Shown here: one piece after another, positions 8,051 to 14,938 of the stretch | Numbering within the stretch: position 1 is the stretch's first letter | Layout: every line of letters starts with the position of its first letter | Assembly (NCBI GenBank): GCA_002395525.1 | Contig: DGXE01000041.1 | Coordinates: 8,268-38,980 of the forward strand | DNA length: 30,713 nt | DNA from: Ruminococcus sp. UBA4240 | GTDB taxonomy: Bacteria > Bacillota > Clostridia > Oscillospirales > Ruminococcaceae | Direction: 5' to 3' | Program-made: the position numbers and the translations under genes | The notes under the pieces: model-generated | Seen by the model: only the letters and a program-made list of their open reading frames with translations | Database searches by the model: none | What the model was told of the DNA's origin: nothing

Positions 8051-8079
8051 ATTATAGCATAATATTCTGAGTTTGTAAA
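8051..8079 (-). promoter_or_regulatory. Minus-strand promoter ahead of the membrane remnant and S41 gene
   Basis: Read on the minus strand, TTTACA (8079-8074) and TATAAT (8056-8051) are separated by exactly 17 bp. Transcription would start near 8044, about 35 bases before the GTG of the membrane remnant. The element begins just beyond the point where AlbA_2-protein similarity stops, consistent with a native upstream region brought in by recombination. Confidence 0.6.
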
Positions 8080-8094
8080 CAGAAAGATCAATTT

Positions 8095-8755
8095 TTGCAC
8101 AAATGATATATCGTTCAACAATGATTCGTCAATATAAAGAGAAGTATTTGCTCCAGTCATCTTTCCGTTCTTTAAATCCAACAGAACTGTTTTGGTAATT
8201 CCAGAATCACCTATCTGTCTTATGGTTTGCATCCAAAGGGCATTTATCTTATTCTTTTCAAGTTCTATGATATTATGAAGTTCAGGATAGTCAATCTCAG
8301 AGTTTTGCGAATTATATCGATAGTATATTGCCCCTTTTCTAAGTTCTCCAGCATCTTTTTTGCATTATAGGCTTTTCTTTAGCAGAATATGTGTAAAATA
8401 TTCCGAATGTTTTTCCTTCATGGTAGAAAGTGATTTTCTCCCAAAAAATCTCCGGAGAAAAGTGTTCTCGCAGATTAGTTGACCACTCTTGATTGTCTAT
8501 TTCCTCAAAACGCCTTAATGCATCATCTTTTAAGCCAAGTAATTCATGAGATTTATCTTTAATGCCAAATATTATGTACCCTCCATCACGATTAGAAAAA
8601 GCAGCCATAGCTTTGAAATAATCACTCATGCTTTTCCAACCGAATGATTCTTTGTATTCAACAGTGATTCCTTCGTTAGTACCAATAAGATTTGGGTTCT
8701 TCGACGATTTCTTAAAAACCTTCAGCAAAGCAGTTTCGGATAAGGGATTAATCAT
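8095..8755 (-). pseudogene. AlbA_2 (Schlafen-like) DNA/ATP-binding protein, frameshifted and 3'-truncated
   Basis: The start at 8755 has an AAGGAT site. The first 125 residues match the AlbA_2 domain: NEGITVEYKESFGWKSMSDY, then AFSNRDGGYIIFGIKD. The frame breaks near 8363-8368 and stops at 8339-8341. Moving one frame restores the family sequence CKKDAGELRKGAIYYRYN, then IIELEKNKINALW and DLKNGKMTGANTSLYIDESL. Similarity ends after NDISFVQ at 8095, where sequence of different character with a promoter begins. So there is a net +1 (or -2) frameshift plus loss of the 3' end. AlbA_2 proteins are often found in restriction-modification and other defence loci. This copy should not make a normal protein. 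Confidence 0.75.
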
Positions 8756-8774
8756 TTATTTATCCTTTCACGCA

Positions 8775-8980
8775 TTATGAATCCTTTGCATTTGTTTCCT
8801 CCAAATCATGCAATGTTTTTCCGTCCTTAGTTTTCCACGAAATCCATCCATTACAGCTTTTCCCCGTAACAAACTCAGCTGCACTGGAAGGGCTTGTAAA
8901 CAGCACATCTTCCTGTAAGATATTGTCTATGATCTTGCACTCCTCACGCTTCTTACGGTTGCCTGACGATATGGTATCAT
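8775..8980 (-). pseudogene. DUF4357 C-terminal remnant
   Basis: An open minus-strand frame of about 68 codons has no start codon in context. It reads NRKKREECKIIDNILQEDVL, then FTSPSSAAEFVTGKSCNGW and ISWKTKDGKTLHDLEE, to a TAA at 8775-8777. The FTSPSSAA...NGW...W...DGK.L pattern is the DUF4357 domain, usually the tail of GIY-YIG nuclease-like or restriction-associated proteins. The body of the gene is missing: at about 8980 the sequence switches to an aldo/keto reductase reading frame. The stop lies 19 bases before the AlbA_2 start, so these two were probably adjacent genes of one lost locus. Confidence 0.65.
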
Positions 8981-9066
8981 CTGCGCCCAGGGCTGGGGCG
9001 AGTGTATTATCATCATATCCAGATAGTCAAGGCCTGTTTTGCGCAGTGTCTCGTCAATGCCTGCCG
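8981..9066 (-). pseudogene. Internal slice of a second aldo/keto reductase
   Basis: In a frame different from the intact reductase next door, this stretch encodes AAGIDETLRKTGLDYLDMM followed by IIHSPQPWAQ. That is the active-site histidine region of 2,5-diketogluconate reductase-type enzymes. Both the N-terminal and C-terminal portions are missing. It touches the intact reductase's stop codon on one side and DUF4357 sequence on the other. Confidence 0.6.
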
Positions 9067-10103
9067 CAGATCTTCTGTGAGCCTGTTGACCAGACGTGCT
9101 TTTCGTTTTTGTTTGCAGGCTTGTTCTGTGCCATTACCCCCGCAAGGGCATGAGGCACATAGGGCTCTTCCAGATAATCAAGCTCATCTTCCGCAAGTTC
9201 AAGGTCAACGGCCTTTGCCGCCCCCTCTATGTGGTGCAACTTTGTAGCCCCTGCAACAGGGGCAGTCACCTTTGTGAGAAGCCACGCAAGGCTCACCTCC
9301 GTCATGGAGACACCGTGCCTTTGGGCCACCTCTGCAACACGGCGGATGATGACCTCGTCCTGCTCCTTTGTGGCATCGTACTTGAATTTGGCGTAGGTGT
9401 CCTCCTCTGCCCGCTTCGAGGTCTCCCCGGGGAGCCTTGCAAGTCTTCCGCTGGCAAGGGCACTGTATGGTGTCATGGCGATGTTGTCCTCAGCGCATAG
9501 CATAGCCATTTCCCGCTCCTCCTCACGGAAGATGAGGTTATAGTGCCCCTGGACGGATACGAACTTTGCAAAGCCCTCCTGCTGTGCCAGTGCATTTGCC
9601 TTTGCAAGCTGCCATGCATAGCAGTTTGAGATGCCGATGTAGCGAGCCTTCCCCGCCTTTACTGCGTTGTTCAGACCCTCCAGTATGTCATATATGGGTG
9701 TATTCCAGTCCCACATATGGTAGATGTACAGGTCAACATAGTCCATGCCAAGGTTTTCAAGGCTCTTGTCGATCATGCGCTCAATATGCTGCTGCCCTGT
9801 GATGCCCGCCTCTATCTCATCGGGTGTGCGTGGCAGGAACTTTGTGGCTACCACCACCTCATCACGCCTTGCATAGTCACGAAGCGCCCTGCCCACATAC
9901 TGTTCGCTTGTCCCCGACTGATAGGCGATGGCGGTGTCAAAGAAGTTCACCCCCAGGTCAAGGCCCCGCTTTATTATCTCACGGGAATGTTCCTCATCAA
10001 CGGTCCAGGAATGCTGACCGTCGGCTGCATTGCCAAAGCCCATGCACCCCATGCAGATACGGGACACGTTAAGGTCTGAATTTCCAAGTCTTGTGTATTT
10101 CAT
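9054..10103 (-). CDS. Aldo/keto reductase (YajO/Tas-like)
   Basis: This 349-residue NADPH-dependent oxidoreductase reduces aldehydes or ketones; the natural substrate is unknown. The catalytic tetrad is visible: Asp and Tyr in FFDTAIAYQSG, Lys in VVATKFLP, and His in DLYIYHMWDW. Later elements are ARYIGISNCYAWQLAKA and, in the cofactor region, VAGATKLHHIEGA. The start MKYTRLGNSDL at 10103 has GGAGG 6 bases upstream. A longer frame to 10151 lacks a binding site and overlaps tetR coding sequence. The ATG overlaps the tetR TGA by 4 bases (ATGA), implying translational coupling. The last few residues (CGRH) come from fused sequence, since the gene end abuts a remnant of another reductase. The fold should still be complete. 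Confidence 0.88.
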   Translation of the reverse strand: MKYTRLGNSDLNVSRICMGCMGFGNAADGQHSWTVDEEHSREIIKRGLDLGVNFFDTAIAYQSGTSEQYVGRALRDYARRDEVVVATKFLPRTPDEIEAGITGQQHIERMIDKSLENLGMDYVDLYIYHMWDWNTPIYDILEGLNNAVKAGKARYIGISNCYAWQLAKANALAQQEGFAKFVSVQGHYNLIFREEEREMAMLCAEDNIAMTPYSALASGRLARLPGETSKRAEEDTYAKFKYDATKEQDEVIIRRVAEVAQRHGVSMTEVSLAWLLTKVTAPVAGATKLHHIEGAAKAVDLELAEDELDYLEEPYVPHALAGVMAQNKPANKNEKHVWSTGSQKICGRH

Positions 10104-10720
10104 TTTGCACCTCCAAGCAGTTGTATCACGCAGGAATATACTATTTCGCATATGCTGTGCAGCTTAAAATCAATTTTTGCGTCACGCATGGCATCAAGCT
10201 GTTTTTCTGTCGCCACCGAATAGGGGTAGACACCGAACAGAAAGGGGAAGAAAACGAAGATGAACTTCTCACAGTCGCTGTCCGGGAAAAACTTTCTCAC
10301 GCAGGCTCTCACCGCATCCAGTGAAGCACCGTATGCCTCCTTGAACTCCGTCAGCCGCTGGGGACGTGAGTTCTCCTCCATGTCGTAATGGTTCATGGAA
10401 AGGAGCCTCAGAAGCTGTTCATGGCTTTCAAGGGAGCGTGCCACAGCCGAGGCGAAGTCTTCGGCGGTCATGGTTTCGTTTTCGGTGCACAGGTTGTTCA
10501 TCTCCTGCGCCCAGCGCTCATATTCACGCTGCATAAGGGCGAGGAATATTTCCTCCTTGGTCCGGAAGTAGTTGTATATGGACGTTCTTGTAAAGGATGT
10601 GACCTCACCTATGTCCTTGATTGTTATGTCCTTGAAGCTCATGGTTCTGTACAGCTGTTCGCAGGCGTTTACGATCTCTTCTCTCCGTGAAGCTGTAAGT
10701 TCCTTTGATCCCTTTGGCAT
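10100..10720 (-). CDS. TetR-family transcriptional repressor
   Basis: This 206-residue regulator has the TetR helix-turn-helix at about residues 12-58 (SRREEIVNACEQLYRTMSFK, then TRTSIYNYFRTKEEIFLALM). A variable ligand domain follows, containing FVFFPFLFGVYPYS. It is the middle gene of a three-gene operon. Its ATG overlaps the flavin reductase stop by one base (TAATG), and its stop overlaps the reductase start by four. An AAGGAGG site lies just upstream. Two matching palindromes at the operon promoter (11291-11303 and 11327-11339) are its most likely binding sites, so it probably represses its own operon. The inducer is probably a substrate of the two enzymes, which is inference. Confidence 0.88.
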   Translation of the reverse strand: MPKGSKELTASRREEIVNACEQLYRTMSFKDITIKDIGEVTSFTRTSIYNYFRTKEEIFLALMQREYERWAQEMNNLCTENETMTAEDFASAVARSLESHEQLLRLLSMNHYDMEENSRPQRLTEFKEAYGASLDAVRACVRKFFPDSDCEKFIFVFFPFLFGVYPYSVATEKQLDAMRDAKIDFKLHSICEIVYSCVIQLLGGAK

Positions 10721-11268
10721 TACTCAGCCTCCTTAAAGCTCAGGCATCTGCCGATGACATCACCTGTTCTGAGATACTGATAATTGGGGAATTCAAACAG
10801 CACAGGCCTGATTTTCGCATAGTCCGGCTTGCCCATGTCATTCAGGCAGCTCTCCTCTGCATAGGTGTTGTCTATGGTGCAGATGAAGCTCTCGAAATTC
10901 GGTGTCTCATAGATATCAGCTACAGTACATTCAAGTGCAAGCCTTGATGCCGTAATTATAGGCGTGCCGTTTTTCCCGAGCTCATATTCAAACAGCTCTG
11001 ATTTATCATGCAAAGCTCCCGTCACAGAGCCTGCAATATCCACGCCGGAGAGCATTTCCTCTGTCACAAGGTTTACACTCAGTTTGCCGTTGTCCTTGAT
11101 AATGTGATTGATAAAATGGGACTGTGCAAGGCTTACAAGTATGCGGTCATGCCCGATGATACCGGTGTGTGCGACCAGTGTCCAGGTAGGCTTATCCCCG
11201 TTCATTGCGCCTATGATGGTCACAGGTGAGGGGTAGAGGGCCAGCATCGTATCAATGCACTTTTTCAT
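10720..11268 (-). CDS. Flavin reductase-like FMN-binding protein
   Basis: This 182-residue protein belongs to the flavin reductase-like split-barrel family, which binds FMN and passes electrons from NAD(P)H. Visible features are ALYPSPVTIIGAMNGDKPTW near the N-terminus, HDRILVSLAQSHFINHIIKD, and the conserved SVNLVTEEM. I chose MKKCIDTMLALYP at 11268 because a GGGAG site precedes it; a longer frame to 11385 runs back through the promoter. It is the first gene of the flavin reductase-TetR-aldo/keto reductase operon. The context suggests an inducible redox or detoxification function. Confidence 0.82.
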   Translation of the reverse strand: MKKCIDTMLALYPSPVTIIGAMNGDKPTWTLVAHTGIIGHDRILVSLAQSHFINHIIKDNGKLSVNLVTEEMLSGVDIAGSVTGALHDKSELFEYELGKNGTPIITASRLALECTVADIYETPNFESFICTIDNTYAEESCLNDMGKPDYAKIRPVLFEFPNYQYLRTGDVIGRCLSFKEAE

Positions 11269-11290
11269 TGTGGTCACTCCCTTTGTATTC

Positions 11291-11340
11291 TGACATCGTG
11301 TCACTATAAACAGAATAGCATAATTCTGACACGGTGTCAA
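11291..11340 (-). promoter_or_regulatory. TetR-controlled promoter with two operators
   Basis: On the minus strand TTGACA (11340-11335) and TATTCT (11317-11312) are separated by 17 bp. Two palindromes flank it: TGACATCGTGTCA (11291-11303) at the predicted start site and TGACACGGTGTCA (11327-11339) covering the -35 element. Each has 5-bp arms and a 3-bp centre, both are preceded by ATTC, and their centres are 36 bp apart. Occupancy of either should block RNA polymerase, fitting autoregulation by the TetR protein of the operon. Confidence 0.82.
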
Positions 11341-11536
11341 TATTAAAGAGTAAATAATATTAAAATCAACATATTGTACAATCAAATAGAGGTTCGGTTG
11401 TTCAATAGCACCACATTCATCGGATCAGGAAGGAGATGATACTCAGCTCTTTACAGAATAAATGACAAGCCTATACTTGGTAACAAATTATTTACTTTAT
11501 TGTAAGTGATATTTAATATAAATTCTTCAAAAAGTC
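11341..11536. other. AT-rich intergenic region, nothing recognisable
   Basis: The divergent spacer between the TetR operon and the tRNA promoter has no coding signal. A ribosome-binding-like AAGGAG at about 11430 precedes a nine-codon frame (MILSSLQNK), which is too short to support. Confidence 0.4.
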
Positions 11537-11565
11537 TTGACAAATCAAAAACAACATGATATAAT
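11537..11565 (+). promoter_or_regulatory. Consensus promoter of tRNA-Ser
   Basis: A perfect TTGACA (11537-11542), a 17-bp spacer and a perfect TATAAT (11560-11565) are present. Transcription would begin near 11572, about 44 bases before the mature tRNA. A full-consensus promoter is typical of stable RNA genes. Confidence 0.88.
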
Positions 11566-11615
11566 TACAAAGTTGCTTGACGTTGAGTCAGGTGTGCTGC
11601 GGATCACCGCTTTAT

Positions 11616-11708
11616 GGAGAAGTCGCCTAGCCCGGTTTATGGCGCACGACTGGAACTCGTGTATGCGTTAATAGCGCATCGAGGGTTCGAATCCCTCCTT
11701 CTCCGCCA
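11616..11708 (+). tRNA. tRNA-Ser(GGA)
   Basis: This is a class II tRNA of 93 nt with the CCA end encoded. The acceptor stem GGAGAAG pairs with CTTCTCC, followed by discriminator G and CCA (11706-11708). The anticodon arm CACGA-CTGGAAC-TCGTG has anticodon GGA, which reads UCC and UCU. A long variable arm (TGCG...CGCA type) and T arm GAGGGTTCGAATCCCTC complete it. The long variable arm and G discriminator fit serine. An AGAC and an 11-bp hairpin follow. Confidence 0.95.
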
Positions 11709-11710
11709 GA

Positions 11711-11740
11711 CAGCCGGAACAGTTCTTATTGTTCCGGCTG
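11711..11740 (+). terminator. Hairpin directly after tRNA-Ser
   Basis: Perfect 11-bp arms CAGCCGGAACA (11711-11721) and TGTTCCGGCTG (11730-11740) enclose an 8-nt loop. No T tract follows, so it may be a processing or partial termination structure rather than the main terminator. Confidence 0.5.
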
Positions 11741-11767
11741 ACCGAAAGGTCATCATCAAAGAATTTT

Positions 11768-11806
11768 CATCGATCATCCTTTACGGGGGGTCGATGTTTT
11801 TTGTTT
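11768..11806 (+). terminator. Rho-independent terminator of the tRNA-Ser unit
   Basis: Arms CATCGATC (11768-11775) and GGTCGATG (11789-11796) pair with one G-T wobble and are followed by TTTTTTGTTTT. The T run makes it the better termination candidate after the tRNA. Confidence 0.65.
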
Positions 11807-11922
11807 TACGGACTTGCTAACGGATAGTTTTTCTTGCAGACGACCCATGAACGTAAATCATCCGCCAGTGCACCGAGGGATCAGACTTCTCCTGTAACAA
11901 ATGACTTTTTATGCAAAAATAC

Positions 11923-11951
11923 TTGAATATACGGGAGAGATATGTTATAAT
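11923..11951 (+). promoter_or_regulatory. Promoter of the ThrE exporter-ANTAR operon
   Basis: TTGAAT (11923-11928), a 17-bp spacer and TATAAT (11946-11951) predict a start near 11958. That is about 10 bases before the first ATG (11968) and about 49 before the second in-frame ATG (12007), which favours 12007 as the translation start. Confidence 0.75.
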
Positions 11952-12006
11952 CATAGGTTAGAACCGGATGTCAGCGTATGCTGCAAAGATTAGAGCTGTT
12001 AGGGTG

Positions 12007-12765
12007 ATGACTGTGACCGAAACCGAACTTGCTGATGTTTGTATAGATGTGGCAAAGGGGCTTGTGGGCAGCGGAGCTGAGATCTACAGGGTGCGTGAGC
12101 ACATAAGGAAGATACTGGCTGCCTACTCGTACCCGAATGCCCAGGTGGTTCTGAACCCCGTTGAATGTACTGTCACCCTCCGTGACAGGGGGGGCAGGCC
12201 CGTCACCGTGACGGGGGAGCTGCACCCGGGCACCGACCTTGACAAGCTGGGCAAATACATAGATGCGGCAAAATTCATAGCGGACAAGCACCCCGGCTAT
12301 GATGTGTGCATGAGAAGGCTCTCCTCGGTGGGTGTCCGCCGCAGATACCCAAAGAGGGTGATGTTCGTATCCTCCTTTATCGTGGCTGCCTGCGGTGTGC
12401 TGATCCTTGGCGGGACATTCCCGGAGGCAGTGTTTGCAGGGCTGCTTTCGCTCATCGTACAGCTTCTGAGAATGAAGCTGGAGGGCTCTGAGGCCAGCTT
12501 TTTCCTTATGTCCTTCTGCTGCTCTGCGGCGGTGTCTGCGGCGGCTGTCATAGTATCCGCCATAGGCTTTGTGGAGCACTATGATCTGCTCATAGTGGGG
12601 GGCTGTATGTCGGTAGTCCCTGTCATACCCTTTGTGGACATGATGAGGGAGCTTGTCACCGGGGATACACGCTCCGCCGCCTTAAAGCTCGCCCACCTCA
12701 TCTTCTCCCTGTGCGGCATTTTCCTTGGGGCGGGGATCGCAGTGGCAGTATCTATAAAGCTTTAG
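12007..12765 (+). CDS. Threonine/serine exporter ThrE family, large subunit (DUF1212)
   Basis: This 252-residue protein corresponds to the N-terminal part of ThrE/YjjP-type exporters, which move threonine and serine out of the cell. Residues 1-110 are the soluble domain (DVAKGLVGSGAEIYRVREHI is typical). Residues about 118-250 contain four or five membrane helices, including VMFVSSFIVAACGVLILGG and the last helix FSLCGIFLGAGIAVAVS. The frame is open to 11968, but that ATG has almost no leader and no binding site, so I use 12007 despite its weak GGGTG site. The second subunit follows after 31 bases; in some other bacteria the two parts are a single protein. Confidence 0.82.
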   Translation: MTVTETELADVCIDVAKGLVGSGAEIYRVREHIRKILAAYSYPNAQVVLNPVECTVTLRDRGGRPVTVTGELHPGTDLDKLGKYIDAAKFIADKHPGYDVCMRRLSSVGVRRRYPKRVMFVSSFIVAACGVLILGGTFPEAVFAGLLSLIVQLLRMKLEGSEASFFLMSFCCSAAVSAAAVIVSAIGFVEHYDLLIVGGCMSVVPVIPFVDMMRELVTGDTRSAALKLAHLIFSLCGIFLGAGIAVAVSIKL

Positions 12766-12796
12766 AAATGCATTTTGCCTTTGAAAAGAGGAACAT

Positions 12797-13309
12797 ATGG
12801 AAACATACGGTATACCCCTGACCTGCCTGTTTGCATTCGGGCTGTCACTGGGATTTGGTTTTCTGCTGAATATCCGCCCTAAGCATATAGCAGTGGCGGC
12901 ACTGGGGGGGACACTGGGGGAGCTGGTGCTCCTCATGGCACAGACCCACGGCTTTTCGGGGGTGAAATCCGCCTTCGTTGCAGCCGCCTGTACGGTGCTG
13001 TACTGCGAGATACTGGCATTTGTGCTCAAAGTTCCCTCCACCATGTACCTGTTTGCAAGCCTTCTGCCCCTGTTCCCTGTAAGCCCCTTCTATCAGACGG
13101 TGCTGGCTCTTGTGAACAACGACAAGGATACCTTCATATCAGGGCTTTTTGATGCGGCAGGTATGCTGTGCTCCGTGGGTGCCGGGGTATTTGCGGTATC
13201 AGCCCTTGCAAGGCTCTTTGCCTTCCTGTATTACAACTACAGGGACAAGATACGGCACAGCATAAGGGACATATCCTCCTCCCATGACCGTTCCGTCAAG
13301 AGGATGTGA
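12797..13309 (+). CDS. Threonine/serine exporter ThrE family, small subunit (ThrE_2/YjjB-like)
   Basis: This 170-residue membrane protein corresponds to the C-terminal part of ThrE. It has about five hydrophobic segments: LFAFGLSLGFGFLLNI, HIAVAALGGTLGELVLLMA, SAFVAAACTVLYCEILAFV, MYLFASLLPLFPVSPFY and LCSVGAGVFAVSALARLFAF. The loop LLPLFPVSPFYQ resembles the LVPG.G.Y motif region of the family. The AAGAGGA site precedes the ATG. It should form the transporter with the upstream subunit. The ANTAR-protein gene starts three bases after its stop. Confidence 0.82.
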   Translation: METYGIPLTCLFAFGLSLGFGFLLNIRPKHIAVAALGGTLGELVLLMAQTHGFSGVKSAFVAAACTVLYCEILAFVLKVPSTMYLFASLLPLFPVSPFYQTVLALVNNDKDTFISGLFDAAGMLCSVGAGVFAVSALARLFAFLYYNYRDKIRHSIRDISSSHDRSVKRM

Positions 13310-13312
13310 CTG

Positions 13313-13876
13313 ATGAAGACTGTTGTGATATGTACATCCTCCGATGCCCTTGCGGGCGTGAAAAGGATGCTTGAAGCTGCGGGCATAACCGATGTCACCC
13401 GCTGTGACGGGACAGATCCCCGCAGCTTCTGTATGGATAAAGGGTATGAGCTGATAGTATCGGTGCTGCCCTTTGCAGGGGAGCTGGGGCTGAACACCAT
13501 CGCCTATTTCTGTGCCAATACAAGTGCGGAGCAGGTGGCATTCGTGCCCTCAAAGATATATGATGAGGTGTCCTCAAAGCTGAACGGCCTGAATGTTTCC
13601 CTCCTGCCGAAGAACGTGCCCATGTCCATTGCGGTCAATGTCATCAGGAAGGCGGTATCCGTCAAGCAGAGCATGGACATGATACGGGGGGAAAATGACG
13701 GCCTGCGCCGGCGGGCGGAGGCTGACCGCCTTATATACCGTGCAAAGTGTATGCTCATAGAGTACCTTAACATGACCGAGGAGGAGGCGCACCGCTATCT
13801 GCAGAAGCGGGCGATGGACAGACATTCCCCCATGGAGGAGCAGGCGCTGGAGATACTGAAAACATATCAGCGGTAG
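13313..13876 (+). CDS. ANTAR-domain RNA-binding antiterminator with degenerate receiver domain
   Basis: This 187-residue protein ends in an ANTAR domain (about residues 135-185: LIYRAKCMLIEYLNMTEEEA, then HRYLQKRAMDRHSPMEEQA). ANTAR domains bind paired RNA hairpins and prevent transcription termination. A coiled segment (about 115-140) links it to an N-terminal region that looks like a response-regulator receiver (VVICTSSDALAGVKRMLEAA). However, where the phosphorylated aspartate normally sits the sequence is ELIVSVLPFAG, with no Asp. So phosphorylation control may be absent. It is the third gene of the ThrE operon, three bases after the exporter subunit. No ANTAR-type tandem hexaloop hairpins are obvious in this window, so its target is unknown. 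Confidence 0.82.
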   Translation: MKTVVICTSSDALAGVKRMLEAAGITDVTRCDGTDPRSFCMDKGYELIVSVLPFAGELGLNTIAYFCANTSAEQVAFVPSKIYDEVSSKLNGLNVSLLPKNVPMSIAVNVIRKAVSVKQSMDMIRGENDGLRRRAEADRLIYRAKCMLIEYLNMTEEEAHRYLQKRAMDRHSPMEEQALEILKTYQR

Positions 13877-13930
13877 TTAGGCAGTATGTTAAAAAATATC
13901 CGTGTATATTTTGAACTTTGTGTTAATTGC

Positions 13931-13959
13931 TTGATTTTATGGATAAACTATGGTATAAT
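13931..13959 (+). promoter_or_regulatory. Promoter of the yicC-remA-gmk housekeeping operon
   Basis: TTGATT (13931-13936), a 17-bp spacer and TATAAT (13954-13959) predict a start near 13966, with an 80-nt leader before yicC. It is the only strong promoter I see until 27005, so it may drive much of the following run. Confidence 0.75.
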
Positions 13960-14047
13960 CAATTAGTTATGGGGTTTTTGCTGTAAGAGCAGAACCTTCA
14001 GGAGCTTGGGACGGAAATGACCAACGACAAACGATAGGGTGATTTTA

Positions 14048-14926
14048 ATGATAAAGAGCATGACAGGCTTCGGGAGAGCGAGTGAGGTCATGAACGGCAG
14101 GGAGATAACCGTCGAGCTGCGTTCTGTGAACCACAGGTATTTTGAGCTCACCTCCCGTGTGCCCAGAAATATGGGCTTTCTTGAGGAAAGGCTCAAAGGC
14201 TACATGAACGGCCGCATAGGCAGGGGCAAGGTAGAGCTTAATGTGACGGTAAACACCATCTCAGCCCAGGATATGACCGTGACCGTGAATATGCCTGCGG
14301 CAAAGGCATATGTGGATGCCCTTCGTGAGGCGGGGGATGCCCTTTCTGTTACGGATGACCTCACCCTTTCATCCATTATGCGGCTGCCGGATATATTCAC
14401 CGTGAAGAAAAACGAAGCGGATGAGGAAAGCATCTGGACTGATGTGAGGGCAGTTGCTGACAAGGCTGTTGCAGGCTTTATCGCCATGCGTGAGCGTGAG
14501 GGGGAGCGGCTCCGGGAGGACATTCTGGAGCGCCTTGACGTTATCGAGCGGCAGGTAGGGGAGATAGAAAGGCTTTCTCCCGCTGCCGTGGAGGAATATC
14601 ACAGCAAGCTGTACGCAAGGCTTTCGGAGCTGCTTGCGGACAGGGACATCGACGAGAGCCGCATCGTCACCGAGGCTGCCATATTTGCGGACAAGACCGC
14701 CGTGGCTGAGGAGACCGTGCGTCTGCACAGCCACATCAGACAGCTTACGGAAATGCTTGACAGCGACGAGGCTGTGGGCAGGAAGGCAGACTTTCTTGTG
14801 CAGGAATTCAACCGTGAGGCCAACACCATCGGCTCCAAGGCTCAGGACATCGCCATCACCCGCCTTGTGGTGGATATGAAGAGCGAGATAGAGAAGATAA
14901 GAGAGCAGATACAGAACGTGGAATGA
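14048..14926 (+). CDS. yicC: YicC family endoribonuclease/stress protein
   Basis: This 292-residue protein has the diagnostic YicC N-terminus MIKSMTGFGRA, then VELRSVNHRYFELTSRVPR. The C-terminal DUF1732 segment includes QEFNREANTIGSKAQD and ends with VVDMKSEIEKIREQIQNVE. YicC proteins are ribonucleases implicated in RNA turnover. The frame opens at a GTG at 14039, but the ATG at 14048 gives the standard family start and has AGGGTG at a proper distance. RemA follows 12 bases after the stop, the usual Firmicutes order. Confidence 0.92.
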   Translation: MIKSMTGFGRASEVMNGREITVELRSVNHRYFELTSRVPRNMGFLEERLKGYMNGRIGRGKVELNVTVNTISAQDMTVTVNMPAAKAYVDALREAGDALSVTDDLTLSSIMRLPDIFTVKKNEADEESIWTDVRAVADKAVAGFIAMREREGERLREDILERLDVIERQVGEIERLSPAAVEEYHSKLYARLSELLADRDIDESRIVTEAAIFADKTAVAEETVRLHSHIRQLTEMLDSDEAVGRKADFLVQEFNREANTIGSKAQDIAITRLVVDMKSEIEKIREQIQNVE

Positions 14927-14938
14927 CACGGTGAGTAT

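Noticed and set aside
7617..9066. A mobile element causing the gene breakage
   Set aside because: I searched by eye for a transposase or integrase frame, terminal inverted repeats and target-site duplications and saw none. Simple deletions explain the junctions.
9096..9500. Plus-strand frames across the aldo/keto reductase
   Set aside because: They are antisense to a gene with a complete catalytic tetrad and a well-placed ribosome binding site.
11614..11820. A short plus-strand frame starting at the tRNA
   Set aside because: It reads through tRNA-Ser and its downstream hairpins, and the ATG has no ribosome binding site.
12297..12563. Minus-strand frames opposite the ThrE gene
   Set aside because: No start signals or domains are seen, and the plus strand encodes a convincing membrane transporter.
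13966..14047. A riboswitch or ANTAR-target hairpin in the yicC leader
   Set aside because: Only weak short stems are present, with no terminator or T tract and no A1/G4 hexaloop pair, so no regulatory RNA can be supported.
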